Numbered from the stretch's first letter, positions 18,572 through 27,447 are shown. The stretch is DNA of 64,000 nucleotides from WHTK01 sp965197795 (GCA_965197795.1 OZ240228.1:868001-932000), one strand, 5' to 3'. The notes: generated from the letters alone by a model not told the origin. Program-made: numbers and translations.

Positions 18572-18585
18572 GGTCTTGGCTCCCG

Positions 18586-19053
18586 GTGGCTGCTCGTCTG
18601 GCCGACCGCCGTTACCCGGAGGAGGTTCAGGATGTGGACGACATTCGGGTGCTGGCACCGGAACGCACGTATTGGGAGAAACTATTGATCCTGCATGGCA
18701 GGCACTGCGGGTACCGCGAGGACCAGCGCCTGCCAAATGACAAGGATCGGATCTCACGCCATTACTACGATGTAGCCGTGATTACCGCGACCGATGTCGG
18801 CCACTCTGCCCTGTCGAACATCGCCCTGCTGGATGCGGTCCGGAAACACAACCTCATCGCCTTCCCGCAGGCCTGGAAGCGATTCGAGGAGGCAGTTCCG
18901 GGGTCAGTTAGACTCGTCCCCCAGGCTGAATTGCTCGCAGTGATCGAACACGACTATCGCGCCATGGAAGGCATGATTCTCGGAGAATCCCCGGAGTTCG
19001 GATGGATCATCGAGCAGATTCAACACGCTGAAGCCGTGAGCAACGCCAGCTAA
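18586..19053 (+). pseudogene. AbiEii/AbiGii nucleotidyltransferase toxin, C-terminal part
   Basis: A 155-codon frame whose core is DIRVLAPERTYWEKLLILHGRH and DRISRHYYDVAVI, hallmarks of the second half of AbiEii-type nucleotidyltransferase toxins. The N-terminal catalytic GSxxxxD nucleotidyltransferase motif is missing, so the toxin would be inactive. No AbiEi antitoxin gene is adjacent. It faces the DUF499 stump, and both are relics of a defence cluster. Confidence 0.6.
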
Positions 19054-19561
19054 GGGTCCCCCCGCTCCTGGCGAATTCAAAATGGCCCTGCCCAATGTCG
19101 GCGATGCAGAGGAAGCCTCTGTAGAGGCCGCTAACGGCTGAGGCCAGCAACCGAAGCAGCTCTTTGAAAGAGATTGTGTCCGGCCCCGCTGCGTCGGCGA
19201 CGGAGTTTCCGGTCCTGGAGCCGGCCTCCACAGCTTGAGCCGCCAGGTCCTCGACGTACACGGGTTGGACCGGATAGTCCCCCCTGCCATAAAGGGGGAA
19301 GGGCGAGAAGCGCCACTATGCCCACGCCATGTTGTTGAGCAGCAGGCCCCCGACGCCGAAGACCAGGGTCGGCCTGCTGTGCATCACTCTGGCCAACGCG
19401 TCCCGGTAGACGGTGGAAGCATCGGCTGCACGGCGACGCAGATATTCGAACTTGTCGGCAAGTATGTCCCGCCCGTCGATAGGGCAGAGCAGGCCGGACT
19501 TGCCGTTCAGCAGCCGATCAATGGCACCACCGTACTCATACGTGTCACTGGTTATCGCCAA
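19007..19561 (-). pseudogene. NAD-dependent epimerase/NmrA-like protein remnant
   Basis: One frame reads RPTLVFGVGGLLLNNMAWA, a TAG stop at 19316-19318, then RFSPFPLYGRGDYPVQPVYVEDLAAQAVEAG...DTISFKELLRLLASAV. This is the second half of an extended SDR with its typical PVYVEDLA box. The NAD-binding N-terminus is absent and the stop is in frame. Confidence 0.6.
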
Positions 19562-19564
19562 TTC

Positions 19565-20410
19565 TCAACTCAACTCGCGGATCGTCACTTCACATCGATC
19601 CACGCCCTGGCCGCAGACGATCAGGATACCGGCGACTGACAGATCGAGGTGATTTATACCGCAACCGGGACAAGAATCTTGACGTTCCCCTTGGATGCAG
19701 CCGGCAGCACCGCAGACCTCGAGAACTGTCCCGCAGGGCCAGTCCTCATAGTGATCCGGCCCGACGGCGATGATCGTCCAATCAGCAGCCTGATAGTCGT
19801 TATAAGGGATGCAGCCCATTGGTGAGCCAGGCAAGTTGTAGAACGTTACGACGCCGAAGAGGAGCCCAGCTGGGGGAGTCGCCGTCGGTGGAATCGGGGT
19901 TGCTGTCGGTACGGGCGTGGCGGTGGGAGGAACCGGGGTCGCCGTCGGCACGGGAGTGGCCGTCGCTGGAACCAGCGTTGCTGTCGGTACGGGCGTGGCG
20001 GTGGGAGGAACCGGGGTCGCCGTCGGCACGGGAGTGGCCGTCGCTGGAACCAGCGTTGCTGTCGGTACGGGCGTGGCGGTGGGAGGAACCGGCGTTGCCG
20101 TCGGTACGGGCGTGGCTGTGGGAGGAACCGGCGTTGCCGTCGGTACGGGAGTCGCCGTCGGTGGAATCGGGGTTGCGGTCAGCGGTGGTGTTGCCGTCGG
20201 CGGGAACGCTGCGGCTGCGGCTGGTGTAGGTGTCAGGGCAGCCAGGAGAGCGACGACGGGCGTCGGCGTGGCAGTGGGGACAGGCGTGGCTGTGGGCTCC
20301 GCTGCACACGCTAGCATCACCAGGACGACTGCCGCGGTTGCGCCGATCAATATGACGCGGAGTGGTGTTCTTCCCGCCACTGAGAGTTCCCAAGGCATCC
20401 GGATTCCCAT
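19565..20410 (-). CDS. Lipoprotein with Pro-Thr-Ala repeat stalk and RlpA/expansin-like barrel
   Basis: The N-terminal segment (LRVILIGATAAVVLVMLAC) ends in a lipobox cysteine. Residues about 40-185 are repeats of PTATPVP, an extended stalk typical of Chloroflexota surface proteins. The final 90 residues (GVVTFYNLPG...GCIPYND...WPCGTVLEVCGAAGCIQGERQDSCPGCGINHLDLS) look like a double-psi beta-barrel of the RlpA/expansin/barwin type with six cysteines, which may bind or act on polysaccharide. The start is placed at the ATG after GGGTATCTCAACTAC; an upstream ATG at 20464 is possible. Confidence 0.7.
   Translation of the reverse strand: MGIRMPWELSVAGRTPLRVILIGATAAVVLVMLACAAEPTATPVPTATPTPVVALLAALTPTPAAAAAFPPTATPPLTATPIPPTATPVPTATPVPPTATPVPTATPVPPTATPVPTATLVPATATPVPTATPVPPTATPVPTATLVPATATPVPTATPVPPTATPVPTATPIPPTATPPAGLLFGVVTFYNLPGSPMGCIPYNDYQAADWTIIAVGPDHYEDWPCGTVLEVCGAAGCIQGERQDSCPGCGINHLDLSVAGILIVCGQGVDRCEVTIRELS
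19900..20170 (-). repeat. Tandem repeats coding the PTATPVP stalk
   Basis: An 18-base unit (CCxACxGCCACGCCCGTx type) is repeated with two exactly duplicated 78-base blocks starting near 19906 and 19984. Copy number is likely to vary. Confidence 0.85.
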
Positions 20411-20729
20411 GTAGTTGAGATACCCTCTTTCTCGTCTTGAGTGCGATGCGTCGTCTTGCTTCATCTGTGCTCAGCTGCCGGTGTTTGTCCAGTCAACGCC
20501 GTCGGGTGTGCGAGGCCAGCAGGAGATGGCGCCGTCGGTGGCTATGGCGCAGGTATGTTCGTCGCGCGCAGTGACGGTGTACGGCTCGAGCTAACCTGAC
20601 ACCCATCAATCGAACTGAGAGGTAGTCTGCGTGCCCACTAGAAGCCGGCCGGTAGGGGCCCGCTCTTTGGCGGCCCAGGTTCGAAGGACTTCGGCTGCTG
20701 ACGCTTCTCCCTGGTATCGAGGGGCAGAC

Positions 20730-20995
20730 TAAGCAGAGATCGATAGTCCCGCAGGAACTCAGACTTAGAAGATCGACAGTTAACCCGTCCAAGGTGGCCT
20801 GCTTTGGTCTAGGCGTCTAGGCAAAGACATGGCGTTACCCATCTAAAGCCACCGCAGTGACCAGAGCCGAGCATACCGTTCCAGTCACTCGACCGCGAGC
20901 TAGCGCGGCAAAGCAACGGTCAGCCTAAAGGGATAGCCTTTACTCACGACTGGACGAACATCGGCATCTATGTTCAATGGCGGCCAAGTCGCATG
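20730..20995 (-). repeat. Dispersed repeat R, copy 3 (inverted)
   Basis: Reverse-complement match to copies 1 and 2, with the type B left arm shared with copy 2. It keeps a 12-base insertion (GCCTAGAC repeat) near 20815 and the full far end that copy 2 lacks. Confidence 0.85.
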
Positions 20996-21258
20996 CGTGA
21001 CATTCGAGATAACCCTGGCCTTGAGCGCTTGACGGGCACAACAATTTCATCGGTGCCGGCGGTAAGGAAAACTGCATCCGCCACCTGCGAGCTCTGGTAA
21101 GAGATGGATATCGCCAGGATTCTGCAGACGTCGAGAATTATATTCTCGCCTGCGAGCTTATCAGGAGCCATGAGGGAGCGAAACGTATACGCGAGTGGCA
21201 TGAACAGTGAGAACGTTTGGCATACGAACTACATTATTCTGTCTACACATCATTTCAA

Positions 21259-21294
21259 TATAGTATTGACATAGTTACTATATATGCCTAGGAT
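21259..21294 (+). promoter_or_regulatory. Promoter with overlapping palindrome in an AT-rich island
   Basis: TTGACA (21266-21271), 17-base spacer, TAGGAT (21289-21294). A 7-bp inverted repeat, TATAGTA (21259-21265) and TACTATA (21276-21282), overlaps the -35 box and could bind a repressor. The surrounding 21200-21345 is far more AT-rich than the rest of the window. It points toward the heme locus 560 bases downstream. Confidence 0.4.
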
Positions 21295-21377
21295 TATTTT
21301 CTTACTTAGCATCTACTTACTCAAAGCTTTAAGTGCTACATATTTCTGCACTTAGAGGGAGACCGACGGCCAGTGCT

Positions 21378-21550
21378 TCAGATAAAGCCGACAGACGCCG
21401 CGACCCATAGTGGTAGCCCACGACCGAAATCGTACTTGAAGTACCCCGAGAGCCGCGCTCTCGGGGCAGGAATTGCTTGCGAAGTCGCGGCTTCCGTGAG
21501 AGCGTCCTTCGTCGTGAGCGAGGTAAACCTGAACTTGTTCGGGCCGTGGG
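21378..21550 (-). other. Unassigned coding-like tail with a strong hairpin
   Basis: A minus-strand frame ends GYFKYDFGRGLPLWVAASVGFI at 21378 and looks like a protein C-terminus, but there is no start and an in-frame stop lies just upstream. It contains a perfect 10-bp hairpin (CCCCGAGAGC-CGC-GCTCTCGGGG, 21444-21466). Possibly the end of a lost transposon gene. Confidence 0.25.
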
Positions 21551-21854
21551 GCAGGTCAAGTTTGCTCTATGGCGCTCAGTTTGTAGAGGTGGACGTGGAC
21601 CGCCCAGGCTCAGTCTTTCTTCTCTGTCGTTTTCGCATCCAACGGCGTCATCTCACTTGCGCAGATCAATCAGATCGATGCCATGCTCGCCAGCCTCCGT
21701 CCCCTTACACATTGGAGGAGTCATCGTGGATTGGGCTGCTCGCCCTCCTCCTGAAGGCTCCACAAGCCAGATCCACCTTGTGAGAGCGAAACGCGCATTC
21801 CGCCGATACTCGAGGCGGCTTCGCGTGCCGAAATAAGCAAGAAAGAAGTGCAAG

Positions 21855-22847
21855 ATGAGAAAAGCATTACCCATGAAATCTATTGTGGTCACTGTCGCGC
21901 TTGTTGTCGTGGTCATGCTGGCCGGGTGTAGCCGCGAGTCGGTGACATCAACTCCAAGGCCAACGGCAACAACACCACCCTCAACGTCAACGGCACCGCT
22001 GCCGGCGCAGATCACCGACGCTTTGGGCAACCAGGTCACCGTGACGGACATAAGCCGGATCGTGGTTATAAATGGCGACGTTACGGAGGTGGTCTTCGCT
22101 CTTGGGCTTGGAGAGAACGTCGTCGCAGTCGATACCAGCGCGACCCACCCCGCAGAGGTTACGAATCTCCCTCAGGTCGGCTACCAGAGGAGGCTTAGCG
22201 CCGAAGGCGTCCTCTCGATGGACCCTACCGTGGTCATAGGAAACACCAACGCAGGCCCACCGGAAGTCATCGAACAGATCCGCGCTACGGGCGTGCCTGT
22301 GGTGATCCTCGAATCGGTAACCACCGTCGACGGGGGGGCGCGGAAGATCCGCAGGATCGCACAAGCGCTGGGAGTCCCCGCTAGAGGAGAGGCGCTCGCA
22401 ACAGAACTCGAAACCCAGGTTAGCGAAGTCAGGGCGCTTTCGGCTCAGGCGGAGGAACGGCCAACGACCGTATTCCTTTACATGCGCGGGCTGGACACGC
22501 TCTTCCAGGGCGGAGAGGGGCACCTGAGCCACGAGCTATTCGAGGCCAGCGGAGCGGTCAGTGGCGGGGCGGCCCTGGGGGTAAAGGCGGAAGTAATACC
22601 ACTGACCGCCGAGTCCCTCGCCGCAGCGGACCCCGATTGCATCCTCGTGCTCGCCGGGGGACTCGAGTCGGTCGGCGGGCTTGAAGGAATCGTGACCATC
22701 CCCGGAGTGGCAGAGACCACTGCCGCACAAGAAGGATGCATCCTCGACTTCGATGACCAGTACTTCGGCGGTGGCGGCCCGCGCATGGGTGAGTTGCTCA
22801 TGGAACTGTTGCAGGCATTCCATCCGGACCTGGCGCCTGCCCAGTGA
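21855..22847 (+). CDS. Heme/cobalamin-type ABC transporter substrate-binding lipoprotein
   Basis: A 330-residue FecB/BtuF-fold protein. The signal segment VTVALVVVVMLAGC ends in a lipobox cysteine (about residue 25), followed by a Thr/Pro linker. The binding domain begins ITDALGNQVTVTDISRIVVINGDVTEVVFALG; LSMDPTVVIGNT, GVPVVIL and the C-terminal GGGPRMGELLMELL follow the HmuT pattern. It would capture heme or a similar iron ligand and pass it to the permease and ATPase encoded next. A heme-degrading enzyme two genes on favours heme. A second Met at 21873 is an alternative start. Confidence 0.85.
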   Translation: MRKALPMKSIVVTVALVVVVMLAGCSRESVTSTPRPTATTPPSTSTAPLPAQITDALGNQVTVTDISRIVVINGDVTEVVFALGLGENVVAVDTSATHPAEVTNLPQVGYQRRLSAEGVLSMDPTVVIGNTNAGPPEVIEQIRATGVPVVILESVTTVDGGARKIRRIAQALGVPARGEALATELETQVSEVRALSAQAEERPTTVFLYMRGLDTLFQGGEGHLSHELFEASGAVSGGAALGVKAEVIPLTAESLAAADPDCILVLAGGLESVGGLEGIVTIPGVAETTAAQEGCILDFDDQYFGGGGPRMGELLMELLQAFHPDLAPAQ

Positions 22848-23952
22848 TGGCGATGATTGGAGCAAGAGTGATAACGCCACTGCGGGTGCTCCGGCGGGCG
22901 GCAGGCCGGCGCACGTATAGGCGAGGCTCACCGCCTCCACGCTGCTGGGGGTCATGCTGGCGCTCTTTTTAGTCGCGCTGTTCGCGAACGTGGGCATGGG
23001 AGCTGTAGAGATTCCACCGGCGCAGGCGCTCGCAATTCTGCTCAGCCACGTAGGGATCGAGATAGGCGTCCCCTTCGAGCCGCGAACCGATGCGATCCTA
23101 TGGAACATACGCCTGCCTCGCATTGTCCTGGGCATCCTGGTCGGTGGGAGCTTGGGCGTTGCGGGGGCTTCGTTGCAGGGCGTCTTCCGGAATCCCCTCG
23201 CTGAACCTGGCATTATCGGCGTATCCAGTGGGGCGGCCGTCGGCGCCGTGACGGCAATCGTCCTCGGTTTCACCTTATTCGGCGCAGCCAGCATTGCGGT
23301 GTTGGCGTTCGTCTGCAGTTTCATCGCCACCGTCGTCGTCTACCTGGTCGCGAGGACGTACGGCCAGACTGAGGTGACAACGCTGATTCTTTCCGGGATT
23401 GCCGTGAATGCGACTGCGGGCGCGGCCACAGGTATGCTCACGTTCATTGCTGACGATGACCAGCTTCGCAGTCTCACGTTCTGGACGCTGGGCAGCGTGG
23501 GGGGAGCTACATGGCCCGTGGTCAGCTCAGTCACGCCCTTCTTCCTGGTGGGCCTAGTGGTCCTGCCGTTCTGGGCCCGCTCGCTGAACCTCCTGACTCT
23601 TGGCGATCGAGAGGCCCGCCACCTGGGCGTGGCAACGGAGCGCGTGCGCTTGAGCGTAATCGGCCTGAGCGCTCTTGTCACCGGGGCGGCCGTTTCGGTG
23701 GCGGGGATCATCGGGTTCGTGGGGCTGGTCGTGCCCCACGTCATCAGGCTCATCGTTGGGCCGGATCACCGCTTCCTCCTGCCCGCCAGTATCCTTGGCG
23801 GGGCCACGGCGCTGCTCCTGGCCGACCTACTGGCCCGGACCGTCGTGATCCCCGCGGAATTGCCTCTCGGAGTCGTCACTGCAATGGTGGGCGGCCCCTT
23901 CTTCCTGTGGCTTGTCCACCGGACGCGCTCGAATTGGGGAGGCATAGCATGA
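22847..23952 (+). CDS. FecCD-family permease of the heme importer (frameshift near start)
   Basis: From MLALFLVALF (22954) the frame gives 332 residues of a BtuC/FecCD permease: LPRIVLGILVGGSLGVAGASLQGVFRNPLAEPGIIGVSSGA, then LVTGAAVSVAGIIGFVGLVVPHVIRL, the family signatures. The first membrane helix would be cut. An ATG at 22847, overlapping the previous stop, opens a frame reading MAMIGARVITPLRVLRRAAGRRTYRR, and one missing base near 22925 would join it to LTASTLLGVMLALF. The native gene therefore probably starts at 22847 and carries a one-base deletion or a sequencing error. Its stop overlaps the ATPase start (ATGA). Confidence 0.8.
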
Positions 23953-24764
23953 CACCTGGTCTGAGGGCGAATCGCATTAGCTACGCCGTGCAGGACAAAG
24001 TGCTGTTGAGCAAGGTCGATGTGGACCTCCACCCCGGCGAGATGCTGGCGATCGTAGGTCCGAACGGCGCCGGCAAGTCGACCCTCTGCGCGCTTCTGGC
24101 CGGCGACCTCTCGCCCTTGGAAGGCGAGGTTGAGGTGTGCGGCCGCACGATCAGCGCAACCAAGCCCGCCGCCCTTGCCCGTCTGCGGTCGATGCTCAGT
24201 CAGCACACCTTCCTTCGCTTCCCGTTCACCGCGCGTGAGGTGGCGCTGATGGGGCGGCATCCGCACATACCGCGCTGGAGGTCCCCCACCAAGACCGACT
24301 ATGCACTGGCGGAAGGCGCTATGCGGAGTACCCAGGTGCTGCACTTGGCCGATCGCCTCTATCCGACCCTTTCGGGAGGCGAGCAGCGGCGCGTCTCGAT
24401 TGCCCGTGTCCTCGCCCAGGACACGCCGGTCGTCTTGTTGGATGAGCCCACAACCGCCCTGGATATCGGCCATCAGCAGTTGGTCATGTCGCTGTGCAGG
24501 CAGCTCGCAAACGATGGGCGGGCCGTTCTCGCGGTCCTCCATGACTTGAATCTGGCCGGCGCCTACGCGGACAGGGTCATGATCATGTCAGAGGGCAAAG
24601 TTGTTGAAGTCGGCAAGCCGGAGGAGGCGCTGCGCTCGGACCTCCTGTCCGCAGTGTTCAATCAACGAGTAATTGTAATACCGCATCCCCAGACGGACAA
24701 GCCGGTCGTACTGACGTCGTACGAAGGAGAGGCAGCGAGCATTCCCGCCGTGGAGAGATCATAG
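23949..24764 (+). CDS. Heme ABC transporter ATPase
   Basis: A 271-residue ABC ATPase: Walker A GPNGAGKST (about residue 38), Q-loop in MLSQHTFLRFPFTAREVALMGR, signature LSGGEQRR, Walker B VVLLDEPTTALD and the switch histidine in LAVLHDLNLA. RFPFTAREVxxMGRxPH is characteristic of HmuV/heme and FecE-type importers. It overlaps the permease gene by 4 bases, so translation is coupled. It powers the importer on the cytoplasmic face. Confidence 0.9.
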   Translation: MTPGLRANRISYAVQDKVLLSKVDVDLHPGEMLAIVGPNGAGKSTLCALLAGDLSPLEGEVEVCGRTISATKPAALARLRSMLSQHTFLRFPFTAREVALMGRHPHIPRWRSPTKTDYALAEGAMRSTQVLHLADRLYPTLSGGEQRRVSIARVLAQDTPVVLLDEPTTALDIGHQQLVMSLCRQLANDGRAVLAVLHDLNLAGAYADRVMIMSEGKVVEVGKPEEALRSDLLSAVFNQRVIVIPHPQTDKPVVLTSYEGEAASIPAVERS

Positions 24765-24798
24765 GCATCGAGTTTGAAAAACTAAGGAGGCGCCAGAT

Positions 24799-25128
24799 AT
24801 GAGTGTCGTAAAGATCAATGCCATAACTGCTTCGGAGGGCAAGGGGGAGGAGTTGGAGGCGCGGTTCGGCAGCCGCGGTGGCGAGGTGGAGCGCATGGAA
24901 GGCTTCGAGGGCTTTGATCTGCTCCGGCCGATGGAGGGCGAAGACCGCTATTTCGTCTACACCCGATGGCGATCCGAAGAGGACTTCCAGCACTGGGTGA
25001 GCAGCGACGAGTTCCGCAAGGGCCACGCCAGGAGAGAAAAAGATGGGCCTGTCGCCACGCACGCCACGCTGCTCTCGTTCGAGGTGGTCGAGTGGCCTGA
25101 CGCCGGAGCGGCGAAGGAAGTGGTCTGA
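24799..25128 (+). CDS. Heme-degrading monooxygenase, IsdG/MhuD-like (ABM domain)
   Basis: A 109-residue protein of the antibiotic-biosynthesis-monooxygenase fold. MSVVKINAITASEGKGEELEARF, GFEGFDLLRPMEGEDRYFVYTRW and FRKGHARRE follow mycobacterial MhuD/HmoA closely. They include a histidine at the heme-ligand position (GHA) and the RYFV..RW core. It would open the heme ring and release iron in the cytoplasm. It starts 34 bases after the ATPase gene with a perfect AAGGAGG site, so it is in the same operon. Confidence 0.85.
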   Translation: MSVVKINAITASEGKGEELEARFGSRGGEVERMEGFEGFDLLRPMEGEDRYFVYTRWRSEEDFQHWVSSDEFRKGHARREKDGPVATHATLLSFEVVEWPDAGAAKEVV

Positions 25129-25171
25129 TAGCGCGCAAGACACACACGCAGAACAAGAAGGAGAACGAAAC

Positions 25172-26002
25172 ATGACATCTTCGATTCCCACAAGCTCAGC
25201 CTCAGTCCCGTTCAAGCGCCCGCCGCCCCGCGTCGTCGAGGTGCGGCGCATCACGCGGCTCACGCCCCGTATGGTGCGGATAACCTTTGGCGGCGAACAG
25301 ATGGCGGGATTCGAGTCTAAAGGCCCCGCCGAGCATATACGCGTTTTCATGCCAGACAGTGAGACCGGGGAGCTCCTCCTACCCGTCATGGGGCCGGAAG
25401 GCAACGCTTTTCCGGAGGATAGGCCGCGGCCGGCTAGCCGCGCGTACACGCCGCGCCGGTGGAACCCTGAGACGGAGGAGCTGGACATAGACATCGCTCT
25501 CCACGACGAGGGCCCCGGCCCAGCATGGGCCATGGGCGTGAAGGAGGGCGACGTCGCCGTCATCAGCGGGCGCCCAGGGGATACTTACTTCCCTGACGTG
25601 GACGCCGACTGGTACCTCATCGGTGGGGACGAGGCTGCGTTGCCCGCCATAGGCACCCTCCTCGAAGCGCTGCCGTCCTCCATACGCGCCTATGTCCTGG
25701 CGGAAGTGTGGGACGCGGACGAGGAGCTGGAGTTGGAGTCGGCGGCCGGGCTGCAGATACGGTGGCTCCACCGCCGGGCGGGAGAGATGCCGGGGCGAGC
25801 GCTTGCCGCCGCAATGCGCGAGGCAGAGTTGCCCCAGGGCAAAGGCTGCGTCTGGGTCAGCTGCGAGGCGTCCATCATGCGGGAGATACGGGCGTACTTC
25901 CTGTATGACCGCGGCCTCGACCGCGCCATGCTCCGCACGCAAGGCTACTGGAAGGCCGGCGCCGTGAACCACCCAGACCACGACCTCGGCGACGACGTGT
26001 AG
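25172..26002 (+). CDS. Siderophore-interacting protein (FAD-binding ferric reductase)
   Basis: A 276-residue SIP/ViuB-type flavoprotein. The FAD domain has RPASRAYTPRRWNPETEELDIDIALHDEGPGPAWAM with the RxYTxR motif; the NAD(P)H part has GDTYFPD, YLIGGDEAALPAIGTLLEALP and the C-terminal RAYFLYDRGLDRAMLRTQGYWKAG. Such enzymes reduce ferric iron from chelates, or act as reductase partner in iron release. The ATG follows AAGGAG by 9 bases and lies 43 bases behind the heme monooxygenase, completing a five-gene iron operon. Confidence 0.9.
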   Translation: MTSSIPTSSASVPFKRPPPRVVEVRRITRLTPRMVRITFGGEQMAGFESKGPAEHIRVFMPDSETGELLLPVMGPEGNAFPEDRPRPASRAYTPRRWNPETEELDIDIALHDEGPGPAWAMGVKEGDVAVISGRPGDTYFPDVDADWYLIGGDEAALPAIGTLLEALPSSIRAYVLAEVWDADEELELESAAGLQIRWLHRRAGEMPGRALAAAMREAELPQGKGCVWVSCEASIMREIRAYFLYDRGLDRAMLRTQGYWKAGAVNHPDHDLGDDV

Positions 26003-26067
26003 CTCCCTCTCCCACCCCGACTCGACGCTCTGCGCCCCCAGCACCGGGAGGTTGGCGGTCGCTGTCC

Positions 26068-26367
26068 ATGGGTGCGAGGCAATGGCAACGGAAGATTCGA
26101 TACTCGCGGGTGGTAGAAACGGGTCCCGCGGTGGGCAACAAGCCGGTGCCGACCAACCAAAAACTGGTCAGCCGCACCGAGCGCTTCAACTGGCGCGCGG
26201 TGATGGCCCCGCCCGCGGTCCTCGACTACCTGGTCGCCCACGAACTCGCTCACCTGCGCGTGCGCGGTCACACGCCCGAGTACTGGGCAGTCGTCGCACA
26301 AGCGGCGCCAGACCACCGCCTGCGCCGCGAACGGCTCCGCGAGGTCGGGCCACTCCTCAGAATCTGA
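26068..26367 (+). pseudogene. YgjP-like (DUF45) metallopeptidase, C-terminal part
   Basis: The frame gives VSRTERFNWRAVMAPPAVLDYLVAHELAHLRVRGHTPEYWAVVAQAAPDHRLRRERLREVGPLL. HELAH is the zinc motif and the third ligand lies in RGHTPEYW, exactly the C-terminal half of the DUF45 family. The N-terminal half and the RxxxRWGSC motif are missing or scrambled, so this is a truncated copy. Confidence 0.65.
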
Positions 26368-26552
26368 GTCCGCGAAGGCGCTTCATCCGCACCGCAAGGC
26401 TGCAGGCCAACGATGGCCCTCCTCCGCGGAGGCACGGCATACCACGCACGGCAGCGTCGGCTCGGTGTGCGCAGCCGGGACAGCGTCTCCCAGTGCAAAG
26501 GCTCCCCCTGAGTTCCGGAGGCCGAGCCCATCCACTGGTAACACGATCTCGT

Positions 26553-26583
26553 GGGCCTGTTGCCGAAGGCGTTAATTCTCGGC
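26553..26583 (+). repeat. 31-base short repeat, copy 2
   Basis: Same sequence as 15428-15458 with one change (A to G). It forms the point where the IS1182-like transposase frame is broken. Confidence 0.7.
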
Positions 26584-26739
26584 CCAGGTAGAGGAAGTTG
26601 CCGGTGGTCCCGTATTTGGCGTCAGCCACGACCTCTGGAACGCCTAGGCGGCTCAGCCGCCGCTGCTGCCAGAGCACCTCCGCCAGCAAGTGCTCGTCGG
26701 CCGCGGCACCGGTAGTGGCCACGGCAGCCGTGATCACCT
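26584..26739 (-). pseudogene. IS1182-like transposase fragment
   Basis: VITAAVATTGAAADEHLLAEVLWQQRRL and VVADAKYGTTGNFLYLGRE match the middle of IS1182-type DDE transposases, including the second catalytic Asp (VADAKYG). It is cut on one side by the IS3-type element at 26740 and on the other at the 31-base repeat. Confidence 0.65.
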
Positions 26740-26806
26740 TGACCTGCCCCCCGAAAACCGGTCCATTGATAATTGGAGTCCTTCCGGGAGAAAGCAGGAG
26801 GACCGC

Positions 26807-27073
26807 ATGCGTGGAAGCAGGTTTACGGACGAGCAGATCATCGGGGTGCTGCGAGAGGCAGACGCAGGAGCTTCAACGGGCGATCTGTGCCGTCGCCATG
26901 GGATCTCACCCGCGACCTTCTACAACTGGAAGGCGCGATTGGGCGGGATGGGCGTGAGTGAGGCACGGCGGCTGCGCCAGCTGGATGAGGAGAACCGCAA
27001 GCTGAAGCAACTGCTGGCGGAGGCGACCCTCGACAACCACGTTCTGAGGGAGCTGCTCCGAAAAAATGCCTGA
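26807..27073 (+). CDS. IS3-family transposase OrfA
   Basis: An 88-residue OrfA: helix-turn-helix (FTDEQIIGVLREADAG, DLCRRHGISPATFYNWKARLGG) followed by a leucine-zipper-like coiled coil (RLRQLDEENRKLKQLLAEATLDNHVLRELLRKN). AGGAGG lies 6 bases upstream. The 3' end contains an A6 run (GAAAAAATG), the usual slippery site for -1 frameshifting into orfB. Confidence 0.85.
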   Translation: MRGSRFTDEQIIGVLREADAGASTGDLCRRHGISPATFYNWKARLGGMGVSEARRLRQLDEENRKLKQLLAEATLDNHVLRELLRKNA

Positions 27074-27077
27074 GGCC

Positions 27078-27447
27078 TGCTGGCCGACGCGAAGCCGTGC
27101 ACCATGTCCAGGAGCGGTGGGGCTTCAGCGAGCGTCGCGCCTGCAGGCTGATAGGCATTCAGCGATCGGTCGCACGCTACCGGCGGGTCGGAGACGACAC
27201 GCCGGAGCTACGGGAGCGGCTCTGCTCCCTGGCAGCGGAGCGGCGGCGCTTTGGGTATCGCCGGTTGTTGGTGTTGCTGCGCCGGGAGGGGTTCGGCGTG
27301 AACCGCAAGCGGGCCTATCGACTCTACCGGGAAGAGGGGTTGTCCGTGCGGCGGCGGCAGCGCAAGCGTATGGCCGGCGTCGCTCGAGTCCCCACGCCGG
27401 CACTGGAGCGCCCAAACCAGCGATGGTCGATGGACTTCGTGTCCTGA
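27078..27447 (+). pseudogene. IS3-family transposase OrfB, truncated
   Basis: The -1 frame reads REAVHHVQERWGFSERRACRLIGIQRSVARYRR, ERRRFGYRRLLVLLRREGFGVNRKRAYRLYREEGLSVRRR, then RPNQRWSMDFVS and a stop. The first catalytic Asp (WSMDFV) is the last piece kept; the remaining DDE residues are gone, so the element cannot transpose by itself. Confidence 0.8.

Noticed and set aside
19316..19318. In-frame TAG in the epimerase remnant as a recoded (pyrrolysine) codon
   Set aside because: The gene lacks its N-terminal half and nothing else suggests amber recoding.
19900..20170. CRISPR array
   Set aside because: Repeats are contiguous without unique spacers and encode a Pro-Thr-Ala stalk.
19819..20414. 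Long plus-strand frames rich in Val-Gly-Thr (GTGVAVG repeats) and in Arg-Glu-Trp
   Set aside because: They are antisense to the PTATPVP stalk; tandem repeats of length divisible by 3 keep every frame open. The minus-strand frame has a lipobox and a folded C-terminal domain.
20974..21201. A 75-codon minus-strand frame starting MPLAYTFRSL
   Set aside because: No ribosome site, no family and part of it lies in the repeat R copy; the case for a gene is too weak.
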